Below, in pieces: positions 8,649 to 17,796 of a stretch of DNA of 64,000 bases (the first letter of the stretch is position 1; each line of letters starts with the position of its first letter). The notes below the pieces were generated by a model that saw nothing but the letters and a program-made list of their open reading frames with translations, did no database searches and had not been told where the DNA came from. A program made the position numbers and the translations under genes. Source of the stretch: Lentisphaerae bacterium GWF2_49_21 (GTDB taxonomy: Bacteria > Verrucomicrobiota > Lentisphaeria > Victivallales > GWF2-50-93); NCBI GenBank assembly GCA_001804805.1, contig MHBH01000063.1:1-64000 (forward strand), given 5' to 3'.

Positions 8649-9914
8649 ATGATTATGAATAATGAACTTCTGTCCACCCTGGACTATATAGAACAGGAAC
8701 GGGGCATAAGCAGGGAGGTGCTCATTGAGGCCATAGAAAAGGCCATCCTTTCTGCCTCTAAAAAGAGTATACATCCCGCCAGCGAGCTTGATGTCAAGAT
8801 TGACCGTACTTCCGGCCAGATCAAGGCATGGGCGAAGCTTCAGGCCGTCGAATCCAAGCCGACTTGCGACCAGATACTGCTCAGTGTCGCCAGGGAGCGC
8901 TACCCCAACGCCAAGGTCGGGGAAATAGTGAAATGGGAGGTTACACCGAAAAATTTCGGAAGGATAGCCGCCCAGTACGCTAAAAATACGATAATGAACC
9001 AGCTGCGCAAGGCTGAAAAGGAGATCGTCTTTGAGGAATTCAAGGACAGGATAGGCCAGGTCGTCAGCGGAGTTGTCAGACGCTTCGAGGCGGGCAGCAT
9101 CATCATCGACATGCAGAAGGCGGAAGGAGTTCTCTCCCCCAAGGACAAGATCCCGGGAGAAACCTATATGCAGGGCGACCGCATCAACGCCATCCTGAAG
9201 AAGATAGATCCTTCAGGTTCCGGCCCGAGCCTCCTGCTCAGCAGGGTTTCCGATGATTTTATAAAGAAGCTTTTCGAAAGGGAAGTTTCAGAGATACATG
9301 ACGGTATCGTCCAGATAAAGGCCATCGCCCGTGAACCGGGTTCAAGGACGAAGATTGCCGTGCAAAGCACGGATGCCCACGTTGATCCGGTCGGGGCATG
9401 CGTAGGAATGCGCGGAATGAGGGTCAAGAACATAACCACCGAGCTTGGTGGCGAGAAGATAGACATCGTGCCGTTTGACGAGGACATCAAAGTCTTTGCC
9501 TCAAAGGCGCTCCAGCCTGCCGCCCTGAAACTGATCGAGGTGGACGAGGCCGCGAAAACCTTGAATATCAAGGTCGCCACGGACCAGCTCTCGCTCGCTA
9601 TTGGCAAGCGCGGGCAGAATGTAAGACTCACATCAAAACTTCTCGGCTGGAAGATAAATATCAATGCCGAAGAGGTCGTAGTGGAGACAACGTTCGAGGA
9701 GAAGCTCGGCCAGACCATAGAGTCGTTGTCCGAAACATTGAAGATAGACAAGGAAATCGCACAAAAACTTGTCAGCGGGGGATTCCTTTCAGTCGAAGGC
9801 CTGAAGGCAGTCGATGCCGCCGACATTTCAAAGATACAGGGGCTTGACGAGGACGAAGCAAAGAAGGTCCTCCAGTCTCTGAAAAAACTTGATAAGCCTG
9901 ATAAGAAAGATTGA
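8649..9914 (+). CDS. nusA: transcription termination/antitermination factor NusA
   Basis: A 421-residue RNA polymerase-binding protein that modulates pausing, termination and antitermination. In order: the N-terminal RNAP-binding domain (IEKAILSASKKS, YPNAKVGEIVKW), an S1 domain (IGQVVSGVVRRFEAGSIIIDM), two KH domains (with VGACVGMRGMRVKNI and AIGKRGQNVRLTSKLLGW) and one C-terminal helix-hairpin-helix region rich in acidic residues. The length is typical of NusA without the second acidic repeat of enterobacteria. The start is ATG 8649, with AAGGAG 9 nt upstream. rimP, often upstream of nusA, is absent here. infB and rbfA follow, forming the classical operon. Confidence 0.97.
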   Translation: MIMNNELLSTLDYIEQERGISREVLIEAIEKAILSASKKSIHPASELDVKIDRTSGQIKAWAKLQAVESKPTCDQILLSVARERYPNAKVGEIVKWEVTPKNFGRIAAQYAKNTIMNQLRKAEKEIVFEEFKDRIGQVVSGVVRRFEAGSIIIDMQKAEGVLSPKDKIPGETYMQGDRINAILKKIDPSGSGPSLLLSRVSDDFIKKLFEREVSEIHDGIVQIKAIAREPGSRTKIAVQSTDAHVDPVGACVGMRGMRVKNITTELGGEKIDIVPFDEDIKVFASKALQPAALKLIEVDEAAKTLNIKVATDQLSLAIGKRGQNVRLTSKLLGWKININAEEVVVETTFEEKLGQTIESLSETLKIDKEIAQKLVSGGFLSVEGLKAVDAADISKIQGLDEDEAKKVLQSLKKLDKPDKKD

Positions 9915-9944
9915 ATTTTTAACAGCAGGAAATGGTGGAACTAA

Positions 9945-11954
9945 ATGGGCGGCAAAGTAAAAATAAAAGTCAAGGATGTTGTTAAGAAATACAATATTCC
10001 CCTGACCAGGGTGATCAAGGAGCTCAAGGAGCTTGGACTTGATGTAAGTACCGGTTCAAGTGAAATTGACAGCGACCTCATCGACCTTGTCGACGACCAT
10101 TTCCTTGAGATCAACAAGAAGGGGAAGGCGGTCGAGAAGGAAGCAGAACTGACGAACGAGGTCCACATCAAGACCCCTATCGTGGTCAAGACCCTCTCCG
10201 AGGTGCTTGGAAAGAAGCCCAATGAGATCATAAGCTCCCTTCTGACCATGAATGTCCTTGCTAGTGTAAACCAGACCATAGAGCCTGAGATTGCAAAGAA
10301 ACTCTGCAGGAAGTTCAGCATATCGCTGATCGTGGACCGCCGTGAAAAGGATGGGCATCTGGTCAAACATGATGACAACAAGCCTTCTCCGGAAGATGCG
10401 CTTGACCAGGAAAAGGACAAGCCGGGGGATCTGGTTGATCGGCCGCCGGTCGTGACTTTTCTCGGCCATGTCGACCATGGCAAGACATCCTTGCAGGACG
10501 CTATCAGGAAAACCAACGTGGCCGCCGGCGAAGCCGGAGGGATCACCCAGCATATTGGAGCATCAGTCGTTAATGTCCGCGGCAAGACCATCACTTTCAT
10601 AGACACCCCCGGCCATGAGGCTTTCACTGCCATGAGGGCCCGTGGGGCGAAGGCTACAGACATAGCAATACTTGTCGTGGCAGCCGACGACGGTTTCATG
10701 CCCCAGACAATAGAGGCCCTTAACCACGCCAAAGCCGCCAAGGTGCCGGTCATTGTCGCCATGAATAAAATGGATCTGCCTTCGGCCGATCCCGACAAGA
10801 TCGTCCGCCAGATGCAGCAATATGAACTTTCAAGCGAAGAGTGGGGAGGAGAAGTCGGAACTGTCAGGGTTTCAGCCGTCAAAGGGACGGGAATAGACAA
10901 GCTTCTTGATAGAATCCTGCTCGAGGCGGAAATGCTCCAGCTCAAGGCCAATCCAAAACGGCGCGCCCGCGGAGTCGTCCTCGAAGCACAGCTGGAACAG
11001 GGACACGGCCCCACGGCCAGCATTTTAGTCCAGACGGGAACTTTAAAAATAGGCGACTGCGTCCTATGCGGAAAATATTTCGGCAAGGTCAAGACCATGG
11101 TGAACGTACTGGGCGAAAAAGTCAGCAGCGCCAGCCCGAGCACTCCAGTCAAGCTTGTCGGACTTTCGGGAGTTCCTGAAGCCGGAGCTACATTTGTAGT
11201 CTGCAGCGAGAAGGAGGCGAGGAAAATCGCCGATGAAAGGGAGATCCAGATCAGGATGACCGGACTCGAATCCGTAAATCCATCCGCCGCCGAAGGCGCG
11301 AACCTCGAAGAACTGATGAAACGCCTCCAGCAGGACCAGAAGAAGATGCTGCACCTGATCGTCAAGGCCGACGTGCAGGGTTCTGTCGAAGCCATAGCTG
11401 AATCACTGAAGAAATTTCCGTCGGATAAGATTCAGATCGACATCCTCCATTCCGGAATTGGCGCCATCACTGAGAACGATGTCCTGCTGGCGTCCGCTTC
11501 CGAGGCGATTGTCGTGGGATTCCATGTCCGCGTAAACACCGGCGTCAACACTCTCGCTAAGAAGAATAATGTCGAAATACGCCTCTACAGCATAATCTAT
11601 GAGCTCATCGAAGATCTCATGGACGCCCTTGCCGGAAAACTTGCGCCGGAACAGCGCGAGAAGGATGTCGGCACAGCGAAAATACTCAAGATATTTGAAA
11701 TTTCAAAAGGTCCGAAGGTCTGCGGCTGTCTTGTTGAAAAAGGAGCCGTGCGCGTCGGAGCAAAGGCCAGGGTCTACAGGAACAGCGAGCTTATTTTCAA
11801 CGGATCCGTACATTCTCTGCGCCGTTTCCAGGACGATGTCAGGGAGGTCAAGCAGGGCCTTGAATGCGGTATCCGCCTCGACAACTTCCTCGATTTCCAG
11901 GAAAATGACATTATCCAGATCTACGAAGTCGAATTCAAAAAAGCCACATTATGA
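9945..11954 (+). CDS. infB: translation initiation factor IF-2
   Basis: A GTPase that delivers initiator tRNA to the ribosome. The 669-residue form has a short N-terminal region: an IF2_N module at the start ([20 protein letters not shown]), a second module near residue 75, then the G domain with GHVDHGKTS (G1), DTPGHEAF (G3) and NKMD (G4), followed by domains II to IV. The long, repetitive linker found in many bacteria is missing, so this is a compact IF-2. It begins 30 nt after nusA, and its stop overlaps the rbfA start by ATGA, so rbfA is probably translationally coupled. No copy of the iterated palindrome occurs in this operon. Confidence 0.97.
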   Translation: MGGKVKIKVKDVVKKYNIPLTRVIKELKELGLDVSTGSSEIDSDLIDLVDDHFLEINKKGKAVEKEAELTNEVHIKTPIVVKTLSEVLGKKPNEIISSLLTMNVLASVNQTIEPEIAKKLCRKFSISLIVDRREKDGHLVKHDDNKPSPEDALDQEKDKPGDLVDRPPVVTFLGHVDHGKTSLQDAIRKTNVAAGEAGGITQHIGASVVNVRGKTITFIDTPGHEAFTAMRARGAKATDIAILVVAADDGFMPQTIEALNHAKAAKVPVIVAMNKMDLPSADPDKIVRQMQQYELSSEEWGGEVGTVRVSAVKGTGIDKLLDRILLEAEMLQLKANPKRRARGVVLEAQLEQGHGPTASILVQTGTLKIGDCVLCGKYFGKVKTMVNVLGEKVSSASPSTPVKLVGLSGVPEAGATFVVCSEKEARKIADEREIQIRMTGLESVNPSAAEGANLEELMKRLQQDQKKMLHLIVKADVQGSVEAIAESLKKFPSDKIQIDILHSGIGAITENDVLLASASEAIVVGFHVRVNTGVNTLAKKNNVEIRLYSIIYELIEDLMDALAGKLAPEQREKDVGTAKILKIFEISKGPKVCGCLVEKGAVRVGAKARVYRNSELIFNGSVHSLRRFQDDVREVKQGLECGIRLDNFLDFQENDIIQIYEVEFKKATL

Positions 11955-12310
11955 AGAACTACACCCGTCTCGACAGGATAAACGAGCTTCTCAAAAGGGA
12001 AATAGCCGACATGATGGAACGGCTTGACTTCCAGCTCGAAAACTGCCTGGTCACAGTCAGCCAAGTCGAAGCCTCCCCGGATCTCCGCCATGCAAAAGTC
12101 TATATCAGCATCCTCGGGAAGAAACAGGAGTCCATGAAGGGCAAGATCCTCCATTTCCTCAGCAGGAACAAGCATCATCTCCAGACGAAAATCGCAAAGG
12201 ACATCGTCCTCAAAAATACTCCGGTCCTAGAATTCATTGTAGACGAAAGAATTGAAGAGGGCGACCGCGTCCTGCAGATCATTTCCGATTTGGAGAATAA
12301 GGGAAAGTAG
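11951..12310 (+). CDS. rbfA: ribosome-binding factor A
   Basis: A 119-residue KH-fold protein needed for 16S rRNA maturation and late 30S assembly. The conserved pattern is present: RINELLKREIADMM near the N terminus, VSQVEASPDLRHAKVYISIL in the middle, and the ending FIVDERIEEGDRVLQII. Its ATG overlaps the infB stop codon (ATGA), which indicates coupling within the nusA-infB-rbfA operon. An AT-rich spacer of about 100 bp follows, with no obvious strong terminator. Confidence 0.93.
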   Translation: MKNYTRLDRINELLKREIADMMERLDFQLENCLVTVSQVEASPDLRHAKVYISILGKKQESMKGKILHFLSRNKHHLQTKIAKDIVLKNTPVLEFIVDERIEEGDRVLQIISDLENKGK

Positions 12311-12411
12311 AATTTAGATTTTTTAAAATTCTTCTTTGATAACTGGAATCTGTTTGTGATTTGGATTTTGGAACGTGGAGCTTGCAATTGAAAATTGATT
12401 AGGGGGGTATT

Positions 12412-12924
12412 ATGCAGAGGCATGCTGAAATTGAAAAGGCGATAGAACGGAAATATCCGGAACAGGTGGTCCTTGTGACAACCCGCGGCAAGGACGGCAA
12501 GGCGAATGTAATGGCCTGTGGCTGGACTTGTACCATTTCAGGTGAACCTCTGATGTTCATCCTCGGCATCGATGATGATTCCCACACTTTCGAACTGATC
12601 AGGGAGACAAAGGAATTTGTCGTGGCCTATCCCCATGAGTTCATGAAGGAGGAAACCCTTATCGCTGGAAGCTGCCACGGGGACGAGGTAGACAAGATCG
12701 AAAAGGCTGGACTTAATACACAGAACGCAAAAAAGGTCAAGGCTCCTCTTATTTCTGACGCCGTCGCAAACTTCGAATGCGAACTGGTCGACATCATAAA
12801 ACCCGGCGACTGCACTCTTGTCCTAGGGAAAGTGATAGAGGCGCATGTGAATACGGATTCCTCCCTCAAACGTCTCTGCACAGTCGACAAAGGACACGCC
12901 CTCTCAGGCGTAAGGCCGATCTGA
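12412..12924 (+). CDS. flavin reductase-like FMN-binding split-barrel protein
   Basis: A 170-residue protein of the flavin reductase family (FMN-binding split barrel). The core signature is visible: VVLVTTRGKDGKANVMACGWTC near the N terminus, then FILGIDDDSHTFELIRETKEFVV and the NFECELVDIIKPGDCTLVLGKV strand region. Such proteins bind FMN and reduce flavins or transfer electrons to partners such as oxygenases, rubredoxins or rubrerythrin. A partner is not encoded next to it; rubrerythrin is 42 kb away. The ATG at 12412 follows a G-rich Shine-Dalgarno (AGGGGGG). Confidence 0.82.
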   Translation: MQRHAEIEKAIERKYPEQVVLVTTRGKDGKANVMACGWTCTISGEPLMFILGIDDDSHTFELIRETKEFVVAYPHEFMKEETLIAGSCHGDEVDKIEKAGLNTQNAKKVKAPLISDAVANFECELVDIIKPGDCTLVLGKVIEAHVNTDSSLKRLCTVDKGHALSGVRPI

Positions 12925-12979
12925 TTCCCATTTTCTCCTTATGGCAAAATATTGGCGTTATCGTATTAGGAGCAAGAAA

Positions 12980-14752
12980 ATGAACGTCAACAGGTTAGTT
13001 GTCATTATTGTCTGTATTGTCTCATTTTGTCTCCCGGCCTTTTCCAATTCCACCGATGAGATTCAAATTCCCAAGTGTCACATGCAGGAATCTCTATTAT
13101 ACCTTGCAAAACATTTGGGAATGAATATTATTAATACAAATGTCGATTTGATGTCGAAAAGTTTTTCCTCCAATGCCACGGACACAAAGGAAATAATAGA
13201 GCAATTTAAGAAGGAAAACAAGGATACCATAGATATTTGGTACGATCATGAGCATAAAACGTTGATTTGCTCGGATAAGAGGCTAAGCAATCGTTTCCAA
13301 CAATTTCTAGAATCAAAAATACTGCTGGACAAGAAGGATGACAATCTTTATGTATTGCTTGGGCAGAAGAAGAAAAAGCTTGAAATAAATGGAATTTCCT
13401 TCCGACCTCTACAAGGGGTTGAAGCGCAGGCAGGTGTTATCTTCGTGGACACCGATAAGATCTTTTCAAGAGATATTACTGTCAAACAATTTATTTTCGG
13501 CCTGAACGCCGGCAAAAATAATCTCAGAGCCTGCAAGGTGCCTTTTATAATAGGAATGACCGAAAGCCAGAAAGCAGATGAAAGGAGAATAGCTGGTGAG
13601 TTGAAACAGAGGATAGAAGCGATCGAAGGAGGGGCGGACAAGGCTGATGCAGAAGAGCTAAATAATCTCAAAAGCACGCTCGCTAATTCACTTGCCGACA
13701 TTAAAGATTTTCCGGAACGCGAGCCTGAGTCTTATAACATATATGTTTCCTGCCAGAAACCGGATGATTGGAAGGCCCCCACATATGAGCAGATCGCGCA
13801 GCTCCTGAACGCCCCGGGAAAGACACCGGGTGGCCACCCATTTGAACATGTTGAGTTTTTCTACCATAAGGCCATTGAGTATGATACAGATAATTTCATC
13901 TCTGCTCTTTTTAAATATAAGGTCTTTGACAATGATCCGGTTTGCGGGTGTCTTTCCTCAGGTGTTATATTTCTCATGAGCGGAGAAATCCCAGACCTAA
14001 TAGCCGAGTCGAATAATTATGATAACATCCAGTATTTGCTCAAGAACATTGGAAAAATGAAATCCCGTAAATTTCAGGAACATATAATTAGTGTGTTCCG
14101 TGACATTGATAAAGACCGTCTGGACAAGGAAAGTTTGGACATATTCCTGTCATTGGCCAAAGAATTTAAAATCGAAAGCATTTATGTTGATACTTCGAAA
14201 TGGATCGGCGATGAATTGCCTGGCGATTATGACCGCTGGAAGAATTTCAATGTCCCTGAAACCAAACTTGTCCTCGAGGAGGATAAGCCTATCGGGAAAT
14301 CAAAATATCACCTTAAATTCTTTAAATACATATCGCCTGTCAAAATTGGCGGTATTCCTTTGAAAACGTTTGAGCAGGCTGATTTCTCCACTCCGGAAAG
14401 AGCTTTTTTCTCAGCTACTTCAGCAAGAAATTACGAATGGGAGAAAGCATCACATTATGGTGAATTCCGGAAGGAATACTATTCTCCGCTTAGAAATTGG
14501 AAACCCTGGCATTCCGGTTTAGATCATTTTACGGAAATCCTGTATAAGGTTGAAGTCGAAGATGGCAGGGCGAAGGCAGTAGGACTTCCGCATTTGTTTC
14601 TTGTATTGAAACTTCTTGATGATAACAATAAAATAGTCGCATCACCAATGACATTGGATAAGACAAACTGGAAGTTCATTCTTAGCCGGACAGTTCACAT
14701 GGATATTCTGAGCGACTTCATAGAAGAAAAGATCTGCGGCTTGAAGAATTGA
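12980..14752 (+). CDS. secreted protein of unknown function
   Basis: Not recognised. The ATG at 12980 has AGGAG 7 nt upstream and starts a classical signal peptide (NRLVVIIVCIVSFCLPAFS), so the product is exported. The first 100 mature residues (HMQESLLYLAKHLGMNII) loosely resemble the short STN/secretin-type N-terminal fold, but this is weak. A charged helical segment lies at residues 195-240 (KQRIEAIEGGADKADAEEL). The remainder is mixed alpha/beta without known motifs. Base composition is more AT-rich than the flanking operons, which fits an accessory gene. Confidence 0.75.
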   Translation: MNVNRLVVIIVCIVSFCLPAFSNSTDEIQIPKCHMQESLLYLAKHLGMNIINTNVDLMSKSFSSNATDTKEIIEQFKKENKDTIDIWYDHEHKTLICSDKRLSNRFQQFLESKILLDKKDDNLYVLLGQKKKKLEINGISFRPLQGVEAQAGVIFVDTDKIFSRDITVKQFIFGLNAGKNNLRACKVPFIIGMTESQKADERRIAGELKQRIEAIEGGADKADAEELNNLKSTLANSLADIKDFPEREPESYNIYVSCQKPDDWKAPTYEQIAQLLNAPGKTPGGHPFEHVEFFYHKAIEYDTDNFISALFKYKVFDNDPVCGCLSSGVIFLMSGEIPDLIAESNNYDNIQYLLKNIGKMKSRKFQEHIISVFRDIDKDRLDKESLDIFLSLAKEFKIESIYVDTSKWIGDELPGDYDRWKNFNVPETKLVLEEDKPIGKSKYHLKFFKYISPVKIGGIPLKTFEQADFSTPERAFFSATSARNYEWEKASHYGEFRKEYYSPLRNWKPWHSGLDHFTEILYKVEVEDGRAKAVGLPHLFLVLKLLDDNNKIVASPMTLDKTNWKFILSRTVHMDILSDFIEEKICGLKN

Positions 14753-14786
14753 AATGACCGAAGAAACATCCTGTCGTTTGGAGTCA

Positions 14787-15761
14787 TTAGCTCTTATCAT
14801 GTTTCATCTTCCTCCCACATTCATCCCATCTCCACACATTCTTTTCCCTGAGATGGACTCCACCGAGCCATTTGTCTATTCCTTTCAGTTCTATCCAGTC
14901 GGCCTTGCTCTGCAGGACTTGGATTCCGGTTTTTGTGATCAGAATCTTCTGGCTATTGAAATCGTTGATGTTTGCGAATTTCGCAGGAGGATGGAACTTT
15001 TTGCAGTTTTTCAATTTGAGCAGGGGATACCTGCAGTTGATAAGATTTTCCAGATAGATCCAGAACACCGCATCGCCCATGAATTTAGGTTCTTCGAGTT
15101 TCTGGCACTTTTTGAAGATACTACTTGGAGAATAAGCTCCGGAGTCAACAGCTTCCAGAATCTGTTTTTCAGTCCTGTTGAGCCCGTTCTCGCATGAAGG
15201 AAACTGCTGGAGGTGCCTGATCAATGAACTTCCGAGGAATGGAAGGCTAGAAGTATCTCTGGAAATGATTTTTAGAATATTCCGTGGATCTGGGGAGCAG
15301 AATGCAGACCAGGCGGATTTCGCAAGATTTAACTGTTCAGAGGAGACTTTCTTCCTGGCGCGGAAATATTTATTAAGATGGATGCCCTCACTGATATATT
15401 CGCCGGTGATGACTATGCTGAGTCTTGAAGTTCCCTTCTTCCTGCCATGAAACCAGTCGAGTATCTGGATCAGCTGGAGCTGGTCGTAGAGGTCATGTTC
15501 AAACCAGAGTATCGTCTCATTGTATTTCCTGAAGGATGCAAGCAGCCTGTCTCTTTTAGCAAAACCTTTGTCTACGCTTTTGATATGGGGCCATAGCTGC
15601 ATGATGAAACGGGCGCGTATTTTGGACATCTGCCCCAGTGTTTTTCCCGCGGGGACCGGCCCTTCGTGCAGGAGATCCCGCCATGGGAGGATTTCACCCT
15701 CCATTCCGGCCTTTTTCAAGGCGTCCACTGCGCAGTCTCCGTTTGTGATATGGAGGATCAT
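14787..15761 (-). CDS. DUF1835-domain protein
   Basis: About 324 residues. The N terminus (MILHITNGDCAVDALKKAG, then GEILPWRDLLHEGPVP) is the hallmark of the DUF1835 domain, and EHDLYDQLQLIQIL is also typical; the biochemical role of this family is not established. The ATG at 15761, preceded by ACAGGTG, is chosen over a longer in-frame extension to 15857 because the extension overlaps tspO and lacks homology-like sequence. It follows tspO by 2 nt, so the two are probably co-transcribed. The gene has one perfect copy of the iterated palindrome (14973) and a two-mismatch copy at 15312. Confidence 0.85.
   Translation of the reverse strand: MILHITNGDCAVDALKKAGMEGEILPWRDLLHEGPVPAGKTLGQMSKIRARFIMQLWPHIKSVDKGFAKRDRLLASFRKYNETILWFEHDLYDQLQLIQILDWFHGRKKGTSRLSIVITGEYISEGIHLNKYFRARKKVSSEQLNLAKSAWSAFCSPDPRNILKIISRDTSSLPFLGSSLIRHLQQFPSCENGLNRTEKQILEAVDSGAYSPSSIFKKCQKLEEPKFMGDAVFWIYLENLINCRYPLLKLKNCKKFHPPAKFANINDFNSQKILITKTGIQVLQSKADWIELKGIDKWLGGVHLREKNVWRWDECGRKMKHDKS
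14973..14985. repeat. iterated palindrome TGCGAANTTCGCA, perfect copy
   Basis: Inside the DUF1835 gene; codes for Ala-Lys-Phe-Ala. Confidence 0.8.
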
Positions 15762-15763
15762 TT

Positions 15764-16228
15764 TCACCTGTTCAATATAAGAAGGAAAAGATTTAGATAG
15801 GATGCGAAAAGCACCCAGCCAAGATATGGGAGGAGGAGGATTGCAGACAATCTGCATGACTTATGAAATGTCACAATGGTGAGGATTATGAAGATCTGCA
15901 TCAGTATGATAACCGCCAGTGCTCCGGAAATGGAATGGAAATAGAAGAAGAGGGGAGTCCATGAGAAGTTAAGGACATGCTGGACTGTGAAGAATATTAA
16001 TCCCTTCTTCCTTTCAGGCTTTCCGGAACTGTTAACGATGAAATTGAAAAGCGAAATCCCTATCAGCAGGTAGAGAAGCGTCCAGGCCGGACCGAACACC
16101 CAGGCAGGAGGATTCAATGGCGGTTTGTTCAAGGCATTGTACCATTCACCGACTTTGACAAAGAAAGCCGACAACGAAGGCAGGTATCCAATAAGGACAC
16201 ATATGATTAAAAGAAAGATTTTGTTCAT
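15764..16228 (-). CDS. tspO: TspO/MBR family tryptophan-rich sensory protein
   Basis: About 154 residues with five hydrophobic helices, the TspO/translocator protein fold that binds porphyrins and cholesterol-like ligands in the membrane. Visible family marks are the NKPPLNPPAWVFGPAWTLLYLLIG loop-helix and LNFSWTPLFFYFHS. The ATG at 16228 is used; the TTG two codons upstream is less likely. The downstream DUF1835 gene starts 2 nt after the stop. In bacteria TspO links tetrapyrrole levels to stress responses, which is compatible with the B12-related genes nearby, but no direct link is shown. Confidence 0.9.
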   Translation of the reverse strand: MNKIFLLIICVLIGYLPSLSAFFVKVGEWYNALNKPPLNPPAWVFGPAWTLLYLLIGISLFNFIVNSSGKPERKKGLIFFTVQHVLNFSWTPLFFYFHSISGALAVIILMQIFIILTIVTFHKSCRLSAILLLPYLGWVLFASYLNLFLLILNR

Positions 16229-16284
16229 GAGCAAATTATAAATCCCGGAAGTGAAAAGTCCAATTGCAATGTTATTTTAAACGC

Positions 16285-17289
16285 ATGACAAAAAACATTT
16301 CAGATGAGCTTGGCGGTTTTATTAGGGGAAATGACAATTTCCTCCTGTTGACTCATGAGAAGCCGGACGGCGACGCCATCGGCTCGATTTTCGGCCTGTT
16401 CAAGATTCTCCGCGACAACGGGAAAAAGGCCGATGCGTTTCTGCCTGAAAAACTGCCGGCGAGATATGCCTCTTTCGTCCCGGAAGACGTCATTATCGGA
16501 AAAATGCCGGAGCTGGAGAAGTATTCATGGATTATATGCCTTGACACTTCTACTCCTGACAGGATAGGCGTTGACAAGGATCAGAGGGCCAAGATTCTGT
16601 CGCTTCAACTGGTCAATGTCGACCACCATCCGGACAACAAGCTCTTTGGAAAGAAGAATTTCATTTCTCCTGAATCCGCGGCCACGGCCGAGATCATCTT
16701 CAAAGCGCTCAAGGATTCGGGCAGTCTGCGGATTTCGCAGGAAGCGGCGACATGCCTGCTAATTGGAATCATCATGGACACCGGAGGATTCAGGTTCGAC
16801 AATACAAAGGCTTTGACTTTGAAGGCGGCATCCGAGCTTCTGGTCGCCGGAGCAGATTATCCACGGGTGATAAATGCCATGTTCTTTTCACAACCTTTGA
16901 ATTTCGTAAAGATGGAGGCTGAGCTCGTTTCCAAGCACATGAAAACGGCGTTTTCCGGAAAATATGCCTGGGCATATCTCAGCGATGAACTCCTCACGGA
17001 GCATGGAATTGAAAAAAAGGACACTGAGACACTCATAGATCTGCTTCGCCAGATACAAGGGGTGGAGATTGCGGCCGTTTTCTACAGGAAAGACGACGGA
17101 TTCAAGATTTCCCTGAGATCAAAAAATAAGAAATATCCAGTTGCGAAGATCGCAAGAACTCTTGGTGGCGGTGGACATGAACTCGCCGCAGGGGCGTTCA
17201 TAAAGGCCGCTGAGATTTCTGAGGCGGAAAAGATCCTGCAGGACCGGGTAGGCGAAATGCTTGGAGAGAAGGATGGAAATCCCCTGTAA
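16285..17289 (+). CDS. DHH/DHHA1 phosphoesterase, NrnA-like oligoribonuclease/pAp phosphatase
   Basis: About 334 residues. The DHH domain shows LLLTHEKPDGDAIGS (metal-binding Asp), CLDTSTPDRIG and the eponymous VDHHPDN; the DHHA1 domain ends with the LGGGGHELAAGAF substrate loop. The arrangement is that of NrnA-type enzymes that degrade nanoRNAs and 3'-phosphoadenosine 5'-phosphate, or of RecJ-like cyclic dinucleotide phosphodiesterases without a GGDEF domain. The first ATG (16285) is used; an in-frame TTG lies 21 nt upstream. It contains two one-mismatch copies of the iterated palindrome (16727 and 17142). The first encodes Leu-Arg-Ile-Ser-Gln, an unusual frame for this motif. Confidence 0.88.
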   Translation: MTKNISDELGGFIRGNDNFLLLTHEKPDGDAIGSIFGLFKILRDNGKKADAFLPEKLPARYASFVPEDVIIGKMPELEKYSWIICLDTSTPDRIGVDKDQRAKILSLQLVNVDHHPDNKLFGKKNFISPESAATAEIIFKALKDSGSLRISQEAATCLLIGIIMDTGGFRFDNTKALTLKAASELLVAGADYPRVINAMFFSQPLNFVKMEAELVSKHMKTAFSGKYAWAYLSDELLTEHGIEKKDTETLIDLLRQIQGVEIAAVFYRKDDGFKISLRSKNKKYPVAKIARTLGGGGHELAAGAFIKAAEISEAEKILQDRVGEMLGEKDGNPL

Positions 17290-17301
17290 CAGAAATATTT
17301 C

Positions 17302-17329
17302 TTGACAACTCCATCTGCAATGATATTTT
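17302..17329 (+). promoter_or_regulatory. promoter of the B12 riboswitch transcript
   Basis: TTGACA (17302-17307) and TATTTT (17324-17329) are separated by 16 nt, immediately upstream of the cobalamin riboswitch. Confidence 0.6.
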
Positions 17330-17336
17330 ACTGGAT

Positions 17337-17500
17337 TGTTTTCAGAATAACGGAAGACGGTGAGAATCCGTCGCGGTCCCGCCGCTGTAACCGGGGATCT
17401 CCAGGACATAAGGCCGAAAGGCCGGTCACTGAAAGTTAATAACTTTTCGGGAAGACTGTCCAGGAGTGATGATCCGGAAGCCAGAAGACGAACTGGAAAT
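17337..17500 (+). ncRNA. cobalamin (adenosylcobalamin-type) riboswitch
   Basis: The conserved core is clear: GACGGTGAGAATCCGTCGC and GGTCCCGCCGCTGTAACCGG near 17357-17394, then the GGCCGGTCACTG segment near 17420, and the B12 box GGAAGCCAGAAGAC at about 17476-17489. An intrinsic terminator lies 20 nt downstream as the expression platform. B12 would therefore repress, by premature termination, the short peptide gene and radical SAM gene that follow. The exact 5' and 3' ends are approximate. Confidence 0.93.
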
Positions 17501-17520
17501 AATACTGGAATCTAATGGTA

Positions 17521-17562
17521 AAGGGTTCCGGCAGACGCAAAACGTCTGTCGGAACCCTTTTT
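17521..17562 (+). terminator. intrinsic terminator, riboswitch expression platform
   Basis: A 17-bp stem (AAGGGTTCCGGCAGACG and its near-perfect complement) with a CAAAA loop, followed by TTTTTTATTTTT. It lies between the aptamer and the short peptide gene. Confidence 0.92.
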
Positions 17563-17612
17563 TATTTTTGGCAATTCGGTAACGTTTAAAATTTTAAAGA
17601 AGGAGAACGGAA

Positions 17613-17711
17613 ATGAAGAGAAAAGCAACGAAGAAAGCAATCGCCCACAGGAAAAGTTGCAGCACAACCGGAACAGGCCTTTCCCACTACATCCTGATCA
17701 AGGAGAAATAA
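17613..17711 (+). CDS. cbpA: 32-residue peptide, probable CbpA-type precursor of a modified peptide
   Basis: A short gene with an excellent ribosome-binding site (AAGGAG, 7 nt before the ATG) encoding 32 residues: a basic leader of about 14 residues (KRKATKKAIAHRK) and a core SCSTTGTGLSHYIL, ending IKEK. It lies between a B12 riboswitch/terminator and a SPASM radical SAM enzyme. That is the layout I recall for the CbpA/CbpB pair of riboswitch-associated peptide and maturase, so the name is given on context plus the single-Cys Thr/Gly-rich core. The core Cys, Thr and Tyr are candidate modification sites. The mature product is unknown. The TAA stop lies inside one arm of a 15-bp inverted repeat whose other arm includes the next gene's ATG. 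Confidence 0.8.
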   Translation: MKRKATKKAIAHRKSCSTTGTGLSHYILIKEK

Positions 17712-17796
17712 AATTTTTGCCTGTGTGACCTATCGGCCGCTGGCGGCTTTCCTCTGGCGGTCGTTGGTCTGCGCAGGTGAAAGGCAAAAATTTTAT
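17708..17796 (+). promoter_or_regulatory. intercistronic 15-bp inverted repeat joining cbpA stop and cbpB start
   Basis: ATAAAATTTTTGCCT (17708-17722) is perfectly complementary to AGGCAAAAATTTTAT (17782-17796), with a 59-nt GC-rich loop. The cbpA stop is in the left arm and the cbpB ATG in the right arm, so folding would occlude the cbpB start and set the peptide:enzyme ratio. Confidence 0.6.

Noticed and set aside
9941-11395. A 484-codon open frame on the strand opposite infB
   Set aside because: It is antisense to a fully conserved IF-2 gene, has no recognisable domain and a Ser/Thr-rich composition typical of shadow frames.
17777-17794. A GTG start for the radical SAM gene at 17777
   Set aside because: It adds six lysine-rich residues without family support; the ATG at 17795 has AAAGG at about 10 nt and matches the usual start.
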